Below, piece after piece: positions 42,654-52,552 of a stretch of DNA of 64,000 nt. Under the pieces are notes generated by a model, which made no database searches, was not told the DNA's origin, and saw only the letters and a program-made list of their open reading frames with translations. Where the stretch lies: NCBI GenBank assembly GCA_001970955.1, contig MPUH01000264.1, positions 1 to 64,000 on the forward strand. Reading direction: 5' to 3'. Numbering within the stretch: position 1 is the stretch's first letter; every line of letters starts with the position of its first letter. Made by a program: the position numbers and the translations under genes. Source of the stretch: Stentor coeruleus (lineage: Eukaryota; Ciliophora; Heterotrichea; Heterotrichida; Stentoridae).

Positions 42654-43708
42654 GATATTGTAATTTATTTATTGAAAATTATGGTTAACAGCTTTTAAAA
42701 TGCTCAGTTTTAGACTTATGAAATATAGTTTTTTTACTATTAAAAATATGAAAATGTTAAAGTTAAGTAATATCAAAACTGGCTATATCGGAAAATAAAA
42801 AATTATGATAACTGTTAAAATATTCACACAAAATATTACTAGTTGCAATAAAATTATATTGTGATTTATACTTTTACATTAAATAAAAAATGTGTTTTGT
42901 TATGGAATATTGTAATGGAGGTAAACATTTTTATATGATTTTATTATTAGATTTTCAGGTTATCTTAAAACTAATTGTTTATTATTCTAAAGATAAAGTA
43001 TATAATATAGATTTACAGATTGTAAATGTGATTAGGTGTTGCCATAATTAAAAAATTGTCCATAGGATTTGAAACATGAAAATATTTTTCTTAGTGATTA
43101 AATGTAGTATGATTAAAAGTGGTAATTTTGCTAACGCTTGGATTTTTATTTTAGAGAGAAAAATGGGAAATATGTGATAAGAGGAGCGTTTTGTAAATAT
43201 GTTATAAATATAAAAACCTTATTTGATAATATTAGTAAATGATATAAACTTAAAAATAAAGAAATTACAACTTATAAAAAATATAAATTACAAGGTATAA
43301 AAAATATAATAACTAAATTATGGCACACACTTATAAAAGATATGCTACTTTTAAACTAATTGATGAAATCATGAGAGGTTCAAGTTCATTTTGGAAAATA
43401 TATCCCAATTGAAATGCATCAGAAGGTTCATAAGAAGATTGAAAATTCAAAAGATACCATATATCAAAACTTATATCAAGAAAATAAATCTTCAATAACT
43501 TCAATCAAACTTCAAATTGGGAAAAATCATCATCTCAATTATCATTAACTAATAAAACTCCTAAAATTATAAGATCTTTTCTAAAGAGCCCAACAATAAG
43601 TAAAATAGTAAACATTAATTACCTGTTGATCAATCATTAACTCCACAATTATACATGATGATAACAAACTAAGTAAATCAAAATGTTAAACTAATGAAAA
43701 GTTAAGAA
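42654..43708. other. Long intergenic gap with possible kinase remnant
   Basis: About 1 kb, AT-rich. Around 42890-43050 one frame reads VMEYCNGG, like a kinase hinge, with Ile/Leu/Tyr-rich text after it and then a stop. Around 43320-43640 another forward frame starts MAHTYKRYATFKLIDEI and soon breaks. Neither is more than a fragment. Confidence 0.4.
42890..43050 (+). pseudogene. Possible protein-kinase fragment
   Basis: Rests only on the short VMEYCNGG match to the hinge region of AGC/CAMK-like kinases and ~40 open codons after it. Could be chance. Confidence 0.22.
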
Positions 43709-44311
43709 ATGGATGCCTCAAAGCTAAAAATCGCTATGTGGGACTTCAATCACTGTGACCCAAAAAGATGCACAGGAAGGAAATTGGCTAGAGAGAAGAA
43801 AATCCGCATACTGAAGCCATATCAGAAATTTGGGGGTATAATTCTCTCTCCTCTTGGGACAATTCCAGTGACAAATGCAGATAGCGAAATAATAGCTTCA
43901 TCAGGGATTGCTGTAATTGACTGTTCCTGGGCACGGATAAGTGAAATAAATTTCGATCGGATACATAATGGGAAAGAAAGGACTTTACCTTGGCTTGTAG
44001 CTGCAAATACAGTAAATTATGGCCGTCCTGAAAAACTTTCTTGTGTTGAAGCTTTGGCTGCTGCTTTGATTATTACAGAACATGAATCCTCAGCACATAG
44101 ATTGCTGGAATCTTTTTCTTGGGGTGGAGAATTCATTAGATTAAACCAAGAAGTGCTTGAAGGGTATTTAAATGCTGGGTCTGCTGAAGAACTTCTTAAA
44201 GTACAAGAGGATTTTTTTAATAGCAAACCTGTTGAAGATGAAAGGCCTTTATATCCACCAGGATCAAGTGAGGAAGAGGAGGAGGAAGAAGATCAAGAAA
44301 ATATAAACTAG
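43709..44311 (+). CDS. TSR3: TSR3, 18S rRNA aminocarboxypropyltransferase
   Basis: 200 residues. TSR3 moves the aminocarboxypropyl group of S-adenosylmethionine to a modified pseudouridine of 18S rRNA late in 40S maturation. The full SPOUT-like signature is present: WDFNHCDPKRCTGRKLAR at the N-terminus, ILSPLGTIPVTNAD, VIDCSWARI, LPWLVAANTVNYGRPEKLSC and SWGGEFIRLNQ. The tail is acidic (SEEEEEEEDQ), as in the yeast protein. Stop TAG. Confidence 0.96.
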   Translation: MDASKLKIAMWDFNHCDPKRCTGRKLAREKKIRILKPYQKFGGIILSPLGTIPVTNADSEIIASSGIAVIDCSWARISEINFDRIHNGKERTLPWLVAANTVNYGRPEKLSCVEALAAALIITEHESSAHRLLESFSWGGEFIRLNQEVLEGYLNAGSAEELLKVQEDFFNSKPVEDERPLYPPGSSEEEEEEEDQENIN

Positions 44312-44515
44312 AAAACAGACTATAAAAGATATAGATAATCTTAGCTTATGTATTTCAAAATTTTAATCTAAACTCCAAAATCAACACAACATTTAAATAT
44401 CCTCATAAAACCCCCCTCCCAATTCCTTAATCAGTTTATTATCACACAAATATTTCCACTTATCTCAATCATTTCATTTTTACTTCATCATATCTATATT
44501 ACCTAATCTCACTTC

Positions 44516-46291
44516 TTATAAAATCATATTAAACTCTTCAACTGGTAAATTCGCCATACATTCCGTAAGTACAGCCGTATGAGTTTTATCTCCTGAATGA
44601 TACTCCAAGCATGCTTTAATGCTTTCAGACAAATAATTAGATGACTTCAAATAATCTAAAAATGGTCCTTCTTCTTGAGACACAGCTGATATAAACAAAA
44701 TCACTTCAGTTAAAATTTTTATATTCGACAAATTCTTCCCAAAGCCATTCAACATACTTTCAAGCATTTTGGGCTGTGCTGTTTCTTTAAATAAATCCAA
44801 TCCTTTTTCTATTTATATATTACTATGTGAAACTGTAGCTCTTAATATGCAAACATTAAGCAAAAATATTTCTTCATCATTAATACTCATGCTTAGGATT
44901 TTTAAAATACTCAATAGAAACCTTTTTTCAGACAAATGGTATAAGCAATTATTATTCTGTAAGCCGTTTAATACAAGTTTCAATACATACTCCATCATAA
45001 AATTAGATGCGAAGTATTTTTCTAACAAATTATGAACGGCTTCATAGAATTTCAGATTACTTGTTATCCTATCAACAATGCCTTCTATATATAATTTACC
45101 TTGTACTGAAAGATTTACAAGAGCCCCAACACATGTTTTTACTAATTTAGCTTGATCTAAATGTCTTAATATCACTTCAAGGATAATTTCGATACCTGCA
45201 GCTTTAACAACTTCTTGTGATATTTCAGGTTTAGTACATAAACTTCCAAGACCAGCAGCTAATTCTTTTAAAGGTAACATATAAGTGTTTTTAGTCAATT
45301 CTTTAAGCCATAATAAAAAACATTGTGAAACAGGTTCAGCTAAAGTTTCCTTATATGCTGGATTATTACTAAGCCTTCTCAATGTGCCAATTAAAAATGT
45401 GCATACTTCTGGTGTTGGGGAACTTTCAAGTGTTGCCATAGCTTTTTCAGGGAAATTTTGTGAGACAAGTGTATCTTGAACTTCTAAAGCATCAATACAA
45501 GATCGCCATAAGACAAAGCTTGCAGGTTCAAGAAGATCAGGTCTATCAAAATATGCTAAAGATAAAGATACACCCCCTGAAACCCATACAAGAAGCTGAT
45601 GATCATTATTTCCTGCTAAGGTTCCTAATGCGTATAAAGCTTTGTAGAGAAGTTTATCTTCTTTTTGATATGTACTGTTTGGGTTTAAGATGTTACAGAG
45701 AACTTGGATACCTCCTTTTCTAACGATGTATTCACGGCATTTGTTGCTGTAGAAGCTCATTTTTGATATGATTGTACAGAGTTGGCTTAGGACTCTGACA
45801 GAATGTTCACTTTTAGCTCCAGCTTTGATGAGGTTTTTGAATAGTGTCAGCATGAGTTTTAGTGAACTTTTACGACGAAATGAGTCAGGAACTGTTTTTT
45901 GCTCGACTATGTAAGAGGAAATTACTAAAAGTTTGCTGAGGAGTCTTATGTATTTTTCGGCCTGATTGCTTTTTAGAATTGAGTTTATTAGGGATAAAAC
46001 ACAAGATACTAGGCTAGCTAAAGGCATGATGGTTGTTTCTTCATTTAATGGGAAGATAAAGTCTTCAGTGAATCCTTGTGATGAATAAATTTCAGCACAA
46101 AGTCCTAGTACACTTTCAAGTTTTTTTGAAGATGAGTGTTTGGTGATCCACTCTGCGGCTGAGTTGATACACTCAGTAAGTTCATCCTGGGCATAACTAT
46201 TTAGTGCACTGAGTACTCTATTAATTATGGAGACCAGCTCATCATTATCAGCACCTTCATCAAGCAATGTTTTTAAACTCTGAAGTGACAT
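44516..46291 (-). CDS. Armadillo-repeat protein
   Basis: 586 residues after removing one intron (44809-44823). Helical repeats throughout: VRKGGIQVLCNILNPN, GTLAGNNDHQLLVWVSGGV, CTFLIGTLRRLSNNPAY, TCVGALVNLSVQGK. The repeats resemble importin-alpha-like ARM repeats but the N-terminal importin-beta-binding segment and the Trp/Asn arrays are not evident, so I call only an ARM scaffold. No membrane segment. Function unknown. Confidence 0.78.
44809..44823 (-). other. 15-nt intron in ARM-repeat gene
   Basis: gtaatatataaatag on the minus strand; joins TVSH to KKGLDLFKE and removes an in-frame TAA. Confidence 0.88.
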
Positions 46292-46580
46292 ATTATTAAA
46301 TGGTTTACCTCCTAATTAAATTATCATAACTAGGAAAATCAATCATTGTTTGCTAATCCACACCCAAATTGCAAAAAAAATATAACAACACCCATCTCCT
46401 AATAACTAACAGCTATTAGAAAAATACAATTTTTCTATCATTATCATTTGGTATATTAACCAATCTTCATATATTCTTTTTTACTTTCTTCAACAATCTC
46501 TTATAATCTAACTCCCAAACACTTAAAAAAACCTTTCTTTATTAAACTACTTAATCTATAAAAAAATACCTTTTACCTAA

Positions 46581-47705
46581 CTAAATATAATCCTTTAAAT
46601 CCAATTTCTGTGGCCTTTTGAAAATCCTATCCTTTATAATGCAAGTTGCAGTAAGTTCTCTCACACTTATCATCTGTTTAGGAAAGTAACAATTAATAGG
46701 CATTGAAGCACAAGTTGAAAACATTCCATTTTCTAAGTTCATTTTCCAAACATAATTCGAATATTTTTCATTCCCTTCGGCTCCTCCTAAAATCAGTACT
46801 TCATAACTATTCAGTTTAACAACTCCAACTAAATTCAATCTTAAAGGCATTTTAAATGGAAGTAGCTCCCATCTCTTTTTTCTCCATACTTCAACTGTAT
46901 CAACTCTTTGATAATTCACTCCTCCAAATATATAAGTATCATCTCCTACTGTAATATTTGTAGCTTCTGATCTTGAGATGTTGAGATTTGAGTGTTCGCG
47001 CCATTCTCTTTCAAGAACTTCTACTGAGGAAATAGGATGAAGACCTGTACTACCTCCAAATACAGCAGGTAGTCCATCTAGCCAGCCCATACAGAAATGC
47101 ATTCTTTCTGTATTTAAATCAGGTAGTCTGAAAACTTCATGAGATAAGCATTTGACTAAATAAGTTCTTTTTCTATTAGCAGTCATACCTTCAGTGACTA
47201 AAAACTGTTCACCACCCAAATACAAAAGCCCAGATGAATAATGAAAAATATCATTATTAATTGTGAACTCTTCTTCAGTAATTGTATCTAAAACAGTCAT
47301 TTCTTTAACATCAGTGAAATAACCTAAATAATCATGAGGTTGAGAAGGTTTTGTAAAGCTGAAAGGGCAAAAGCGTAAAGGAGACATCGAGAAAATTTTT
47401 GGAATTCTAGAAATAAAGTGCATATCCACTTCTAGTTTTGGGACGACCCAGTTTTGGCATATATTTGAAGCTTCAGCTAAAGGGATTCCTATAAGATTTT
47501 CGACTTCAGTGAGTTTATTTCCAGCTAATTGTGATATTATTTGCTCACATACTGATATCATTGATTGAATCTCGTCATTTACATCTTTACTATGAGCTTT
47601 TATTAGAGCTACTATACTTTTTGTACGGTCTCCTAATGTTCTTAAAGAGACTGTAAGGTCGTTTCTCATTGAGGTTATTACCTTCAATATATTACTCGTG
47701 TCCAT
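46581..47705 (-). CDS. Kelch-repeat protein
   Basis: 374 residues. The N-terminal ~110 residues are helical (TLGDRTKSIVALIKAHSKDV), like the coil after a B-box but with no RING or B-box cysteines. From ~150 a kelch propeller is seen: GLLYLGGEQFLV, GLPAVFGGSTGLHP, TYIFGGVNYQRVDTVEVW and VLILGGAEGNEKYSNYVW. Kelch propellers usually mediate protein contacts. No BTB domain. Stop TAG. Confidence 0.8.
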   Translation of the reverse strand: MDTSNILKVITSMRNDLTVSLRTLGDRTKSIVALIKAHSKDVNDEIQSMISVCEQIISQLAGNKLTEVENLIGIPLAEASNICQNWVVPKLEVDMHFISRIPKIFSMSPLRFCPFSFTKPSQPHDYLGYFTDVKEMTVLDTITEEEFTINNDIFHYSSGLLYLGGEQFLVTEGMTANRKRTYLVKCLSHEVFRLPDLNTERMHFCMGWLDGLPAVFGGSTGLHPISSVEVLEREWREHSNLNISRSEATNITVGDDTYIFGGVNYQRVDTVEVWRKKRWELLPFKMPLRLNLVGVVKLNSYEVLILGGAEGNEKYSNYVWKMNLENGMFSTCASMPINCYFPKQMISVRELTATCIIKDRIFKRPQKLDLKDYI

Positions 47706-48097
47706 ATATATAATTATAATTTATTGCATTTTTAAGAAGATTTTAGGTTTTTATTAATAAATTTGATTTAGATTTAAAAAAATAATTATGTGAGTTTAAG
47801 CTTTAGATATGAGTAGGTTTTTTTAATAAAAATCTTTTGAATGAATTATGTTTTATTGATTTAACAAGGGCTGGACAATAGTCAAGCGATAATTCCTAAC
47901 TAATACTAATGTTTTATTGATAAAGAAACATAGAGAAAACGATTTGAATATATGCAATTTATATGATATTTGATAGTCATAGTTTGAGTATATAGAAAAT
48001 ATAGAATGATAAAATTTACATAATTTATCTATAAAAAAAACNGTATATAGAAAATATAGAATGATAAAATTTACATAATTTATCTATAAAAAAAACA
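47706..48097. other. Intergenic with retroposed insert and single-N join
   Basis: Holds the second 50-base LINE-tail insert and, at 48042, a single N flanked by two copies of a ~52-base stretch (gtatatagaaaatatagaat ... ctataaaaaaaac). The second copy runs into the 3' end of the Deltex-type gene. Assembly join, not a real tandem repeat. Confidence 0.68.
47861..47910 (+). mobile_element. Short LINE-tail insert (SINE-like), copy 2
   Basis: Same 50 bases as copy 1. Flanked by a perfect 13-base direct repeat (atgttttattgat at 47848-47860 and 47909-47921, sharing the final at of the insert), the expected target-site duplication. Identity of the two copies in an AT-rich spacer suggests recent insertion. 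Confidence 0.78.
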
Positions 48098-48904
48098 TTA
48101 ATAAATTCCTTTAGCAGCAAGTTCTTCACGAACCCTTTGAAAATACGTCTCATCAGGGTATCCAAAAAACGATGGTCCTCCTTCAGTTGATGTCTTATGA
48201 TGAATCCCATTCCACACAATCTGATTAGTCCTCCCAGTTGTAACACTTGTCCCAATAGTAAAAGTTAACCTCCTCTCAAAAGCGATAATAAGTAGCCTAA
48301 GTATTTCATTTCCCTCATCATTAAAAGGAAGAAAAGCATGTCTTGTTGTTCCCCCATAATGAATTCCACCCCTATTCCCAGATTTCATCGAATAAATAAT
48401 TTCTAAAACCGGAATATTAGGATACCCATCTAAAGATAATGATTCAGAAGGGTATTTAAAAACACACAGAGTTCCAGAAGGCATATCTCCAGTCATAATC
48501 CCATAAATAATCCCACATATAGGACATCTTAAATGTGCTCCTTTATGACACATTTCAATACATTCTATATGAAAATAATGGCCTTCACATTTATCTAATT
48601 TGGCAATTTTGTTTGAATCTTCTTCTACGAATTCACACATGCATATTGGGCATTTTTCTTCTTCTGGGTTATGATGTGTTGATAAATTATGGAATTGCTC
48701 GTATGTAAAAGTTTTCATTTGAGCTATTAGGGATAGAGGCCTTGAGATTTCTTCTGATGTGGAATTTATTGTTAGTAATTGTTGGCTATAGGATTTTGCA
48801 TTGATATCAACTAGAAAAAGGTCTTGTTGGAGTTTGTTTTGGATTTTTGAAGTTTGAGTTTCTGATCTTTTCTGAGGTCTTGATTTTTTTGATACTTTTT
48901 TCAT
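48098..48904 (-). CDS. Deltex-type RING-DTC E3 ubiquitin ligase
   Basis: 268 residues. A RING finger (~85-135) with CPICMCEF, a Cys/His stretch GHYFHIECIEMC and CPICG is followed by the Deltex C-terminal domain: GYPNIPVLEIIYSMKSGNRGG, TTRHAFLPFNDEGNEILRLL, RRLTFTIGTSVTTGRTNQIVW, IHHKTSTEGGPSFFGYPDETY and REELAAKGIY. RING-DTC units ubiquitinate proteins and, in animals, bind NAD+ or ADP-ribose and can join it to ubiquitin. The protein is short, like DTX3, without WWE or KH repeats. A basic N-terminus (KKSRPQKRSE) may target it to the nucleus. Partner E2 is not shown by the sequence. Confidence 0.92.
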   Translation of the reverse strand: MKKVSKKSRPQKRSETQTSKIQNKLQQDLFLVDINAKSYSQQLLTINSTSEEISRPLSLIAQMKTFTYEQFHNLSTHHNPEEEKCPICMCEFVEEDSNKIAKLDKCEGHYFHIECIEMCHKGAHLRCPICGIIYGIMTGDMPSGTLCVFKYPSESLSLDGYPNIPVLEIIYSMKSGNRGGIHYGGTTRHAFLPFNDEGNEILRLLIIAFERRLTFTIGTSVTTGRTNQIVWNGIHHKTSTEGGPSFFGYPDETYFQRVREELAAKGIY

Positions 48905-49695
48905 ATTTATTTGGAAGATTTATTATAAGATGTTGTGAAAGGATAAATGTTTGGATTAGGTGAAATTAATTTTTGGATTGGGAGATGTGATTTTATAGTG
49001 AAAGAGTTTAGGATTGATTGTGTGAAAGGAGAAAGTGAGTTGAGTTATTATTCATTTTAATATAAGAAGTTAGCAAATAATTAAATCTGCTGTTTTTGAC
49101 AAAAATTAAAAATTTAATTCTTGATGAGAACTTGAGTAAATTTCTATATTAAATCTAAATACATAAACAATTTTATGATCTTAGATACTGATGAGGATTA
49201 AAAAAATTACTGCGGAAAAATAAACTTAAAAACTTTTGGGGCTTTTCTAAAATATATTAAAAAAAGAAGATACTTTTCACTTATACCCTTTCGCTAATTT
49301 CCGCGCTAAATGTATCCGCCTATTGTATTGTGATGCGAAACTACTCAAAACAAGAAAAAAATAATATAATATGCTGACCTAAATTTGTTGAAAACTATGA
49401 CTTTTTTCCTTACATATGATTTCACATTTAAAATCTGCAAATATTTCAGTAAAATCTCATATATCCAAACCACTGACTTTAACTACATCTATAAATCATC
49501 ATAAAAAAATCATCTTTCTTCAAACTACACCTCATCAATATTATCTATAAAACCTATTTACAAGAAACCAAAGAATTACTAGAAAACCTACATTTTTACA
49601 AATACCTTTATGGGTAAATCTTAGAAGAAAATTATACTTCATGGAAAACTTAAATTATGTCTTGCAAAATTGAAGATGTTTATAATAAATAAAGA
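48905..49695. other. Intergenic, no gene seen
   Basis: About 790 AT-rich bases. A short GC-richer patch at ~49286-49342 (with ttcgc ... gcgaa ends) is noted as a possible RNA hairpin; nothing else recognised. Confidence 0.4.
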
Positions 49696-50469
49696 TTAAT
49701 TGTTATCATTAAGGTATTTTGGACTTTGTGGCACTGTAACTTTTGAGTTCACTACTTCAGTCGGCCCAATCGAATGAATACGCTTTTTTTTCTTGCTTCT
49801 AAGTTTTATGAGTTCATAAGTTGTAAGGCCTCTTTTATAAAGCCAGATATGAAGGATGATTAGATTTAAAAGAAAAAATCCTAATGCAGTGCCTTGGACA
49901 GTCAGGAAAATCTCGACGGCCATTATTTGGAGGCCATAATAATTCTCTAAGCCTTCTGAGGAAAAGTATAAAAAGATTAGTCGTATTGAAGCTGTGAGTA
50001 TTGTCAGTTCGTGAATGAATAAAGATATGATTAGTTTGATGAAAAATTTGTAGTTTTTTTTCCCTATACAGTTGTTTAGCCATATGCAATGATGATCAAA
50101 CCTTTCCACACATCTATTGCATGATCCACAGTGTTTACTATTATCCCCAACGCTTGTATTACAAATTGTGCACATGCTTTCATATCTTGATGAATCAAAA
50201 GGCAAACTACCTATAAGCGCAGCTCTATTAGCTAAAACCACAGGGTCAGTAGGATCAGCTTTACTTGCTTTAACCCAATAATAAATGACAAAAAGCAAAG
50301 AAGTATAAAAGAATATCCCGTATACTAAGACAAGTAGCATATTGCTATCTCTTAAATGAGTCATTGAACCAAAAATACTAGTCACAAGAATATCAGATAT
50401 TATCAAAACTTGATAAACATTAGGTGGGCATTGAAAACCATGAGAACGGAATTTATGCTGAGCCATCAT
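49696..50469 (-). CDS. DHHC-type palmitoyltransferase
   Basis: 257 residues, four membrane helices. The cysteine-rich domain is intact: CTICNTSVGDNSKHCGSCNR, then CVERFDHHCIWLNNCIGKKN with the catalytic DHHC. Adds palmitate to cysteines of membrane proteins, usually at Golgi or plasma membrane. The N-terminal (MMAQHKFRSHGFQCPPN) and C-terminal tails are short. Two adjacent ATGs; either could start the protein. Confidence 0.93.
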   Translation of the reverse strand: MMAQHKFRSHGFQCPPNVYQVLIISDILVTSIFGSMTHLRDSNMLLVLVYGIFFYTSLLFVIYYWVKASKADPTDPVVLANRAALIGSLPFDSSRYESMCTICNTSVGDNSKHCGSCNRCVERFDHHCIWLNNCIGKKNYKFFIKLIISLFIHELTILTASIRLIFLYFSSEGLENYYGLQIMAVEIFLTVQGTALGFFLLNLIILHIWLYKRGLTTYELIKLRSKKKKRIHSIGPTEVVNSKVTVPQSPKYLNDNN

Positions 50470-51290
50470 AATTAATTTTTAGAATAATATCAAATGTAAA
50501 GATAATATAATGATATAATTATTTTTTAGTTATTTTAGATTTAAAAGTTTGGGAATGTGAAAATATGGGTTAAGATTTTTGATGAAAAGGTTATGATAAA
50601 AAATATTGAATATGGGTTTATGGAGTTAATATAAGAAATGATAATTTAGAGAATATTATGTGTTTGTTTTATTTTTAGGAGGTTGAAAGAATGAAAATAG
50701 GTTGGAGTATGGTAGGCTTTTATGATTGTGGATATTTGGAAGAGAAATTTCTATGATTTGGGTTGGAGATGTATCTGTTGTTTTTAAGAAGTTCACAGAA
50801 AAATCTTAAACTGAAATGTTTAAAAAATAGTTAGGTATATAAAAATATATATAAAATTTCAATTTTAATGTTTTTATGATGCAATTTATAGTTTGAATAT
50901 TTTAAATTTTGGTAAATGCAGAATTAGAATTTAAGATATTGATTTTTATCAAAATCAAAGAAAATATGGTAAAATACTAAATTTGAGTGTCTGAGATATG
51001 GGCAGTATATATATCCCAAATGCTTTGTTTAGTATTATTGCATTATTTAATCAGCAAAAACTTATGGTGTTTGAGATTTAAAATAAAATTTGGTGTTGGG
51101 AGCAACTTTACAAAAGCTGAAAAAATAAGATTTTTCAATCTCTAAACTTTTCCTTTCCTCTCTCTATTTCCAAAATCCATACACTCACTTCAAAAGTAAA
51201 TTTCTATCTATCTCACTAACCTCAAATTTAAAATCCCAACTTTTCCTTCTAATTTCTCCAAACCTCACATATAATTTTCAATGATAATAA
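50470..51290. other. Divergent intergenic region, no gene seen
   Basis: About 820 AT-rich bases between the divergent DHHC and CAP-EF genes; must hold both promoters. Just before the CAP gene is a pyrimidine-rich stretch (ttttcctttcctctctctat near 51145). Confidence 0.5.
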
Positions 51291-52529
51291 ATGGCAGATA
51301 TCAAGGAACAAGTGCTTGCCGAGCTAAATCTATGCAGGGCAAATCCCAAAGCATACGCAACAAAACTTGAAAAAACTCTGCGATTTTACAAAGGGAAAGT
51401 GTTTGAAAAGCCAGGTTCAGTGCCTATCGAGACTGAAGAAGGTAAAGAAAATGTCCAAGCCTGTATTTCCTATCTAAAAACAAGTCGTCCTCTTCCCCAA
51501 GCTCAATACAACGAATGTCTTGAAAAAGCAGCACAAGATCATCTTAACGATATTGGCCCAAGTGGTTTAGTAGGCCATATAGGTTCAGATGGTTCATCAA
51601 CAGAAAATCGTATAGAGCGTTATGCTGAATGGCAAGGATCAATAGGTGAAAATATAGATTATGGTAATTCAACAGCTGAAGATATTATTGTAAGTTTGCT
51701 TGTAGATGATGGAGTTTTAGATCGTGGTCATAGACTTAATATTCTTAATCTTGATCATATACTTGCTGGTATTGCTTATGGTGATCATAGTGATATGGGT
51801 GTTGCTTGTGTTATTGTCTTTGCTCAGAATCTTAAACCTAAAGAAGACTCTTCAAGATCACAAAACAAAAAAACAACTGCGCCTAAAAACCAAAAAGCAA
51901 CACCTGTTAAAGAAAATAAACCACAAGCCCCTACAGTTAAAGATAATAAAACACCTGCACCTGCTAATAATCAAAAAAGTAATCAAGGGAAAACTGAAGA
52001 TAATAAACCACAAGGAAAAGCACCTTTGGTGAGACCTAAAGAAGAACCAAAAGCTTTTGACCCAAGCCAGCATTCAAGACCTGGGTTTTCTAATCATGAT
52101 ATTTTAGAGCTCAAAGAAGCTTTTGACCTTTTTGATTCAGATAAATCTGGGTCAATCGAGCCTAGCGAGTTGAAAAGCGTCATTGAGGATTTTGGATTTG
52201 ATGCTAAAAACTCAGCTATTTTCCAAATGATTTCTGATTTAGACACTGACGGGTCAGGGAAAATCGAATTCAACGAATTCCTTGATATGATCTCTGGGAA
52301 CACTGCTGATGAGAACTCGATGGAAGAAATCCGCAAAGTTTTTAATATTTTTGACACTGATAAGACTGGGTTTATAACCATAAAAAATCTTAGAGAAATA
52401 TGTGATGACCTAGGAGAACATTATAGTGATGAAACTTTGAAAAATCTTATAGTTAAAGGAGACTCAAATTCTGATGGACTAGTCAGCTTTGAAGATTTTT
52501 ATTATATTATGACTAAGACAGTCCTTTAG
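51291..52529 (+). CDS. CAP-domain (SCP/PR-1) protein fused to four EF-hands
   Basis: 412 residues, two domains not usually joined. Residues ~1-185 form a CAP domain: LAELNLCRANPKAYATKLE, LEKAAQDHLNDIGPSGLVGH, the IGENIDYGNSTAEDIIVSLL stretch and GHRLNILNLDHILAGIAYG. No signal peptide is present, whereas most CAP proteins are secreted, so it looks cytosolic. A Lys/Pro/Gln/Asn-rich linker (~185-260) follows. Residues ~265-412 are four EF-hands in calmodulin/centrin order: DSDKSGSIEPSE, DTDGSGKIEFNE, DTDKTGFITIKN (position 12 Asn) and DSNSDGLVSFED. The first two look strong, the last two weaker. Next gene starts 23 bases downstream. Confidence 0.9.
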   Translation: MADIKEQVLAELNLCRANPKAYATKLEKTLRFYKGKVFEKPGSVPIETEEGKENVQACISYLKTSRPLPQAQYNECLEKAAQDHLNDIGPSGLVGHIGSDGSSTENRIERYAEWQGSIGENIDYGNSTAEDIIVSLLVDDGVLDRGHRLNILNLDHILAGIAYGDHSDMGVACVIVFAQNLKPKEDSSRSQNKKTTAPKNQKATPVKENKPQAPTVKDNKTPAPANNQKSNQGKTEDNKPQGKAPLVRPKEEPKAFDPSQHSRPGFSNHDILELKEAFDLFDSDKSGSIEPSELKSVIEDFGFDAKNSAIFQMISDLDTDGSGKIEFNEFLDMISGNTADENSMEEIRKVFNIFDTDKTGFITIKNLREICDDLGEHYSDETLKNLIVKGDSNSDGLVSFEDFYYIMTKTVL

Positions 52530-52552
52530 CTATTATTATTTAGATATAGAAA

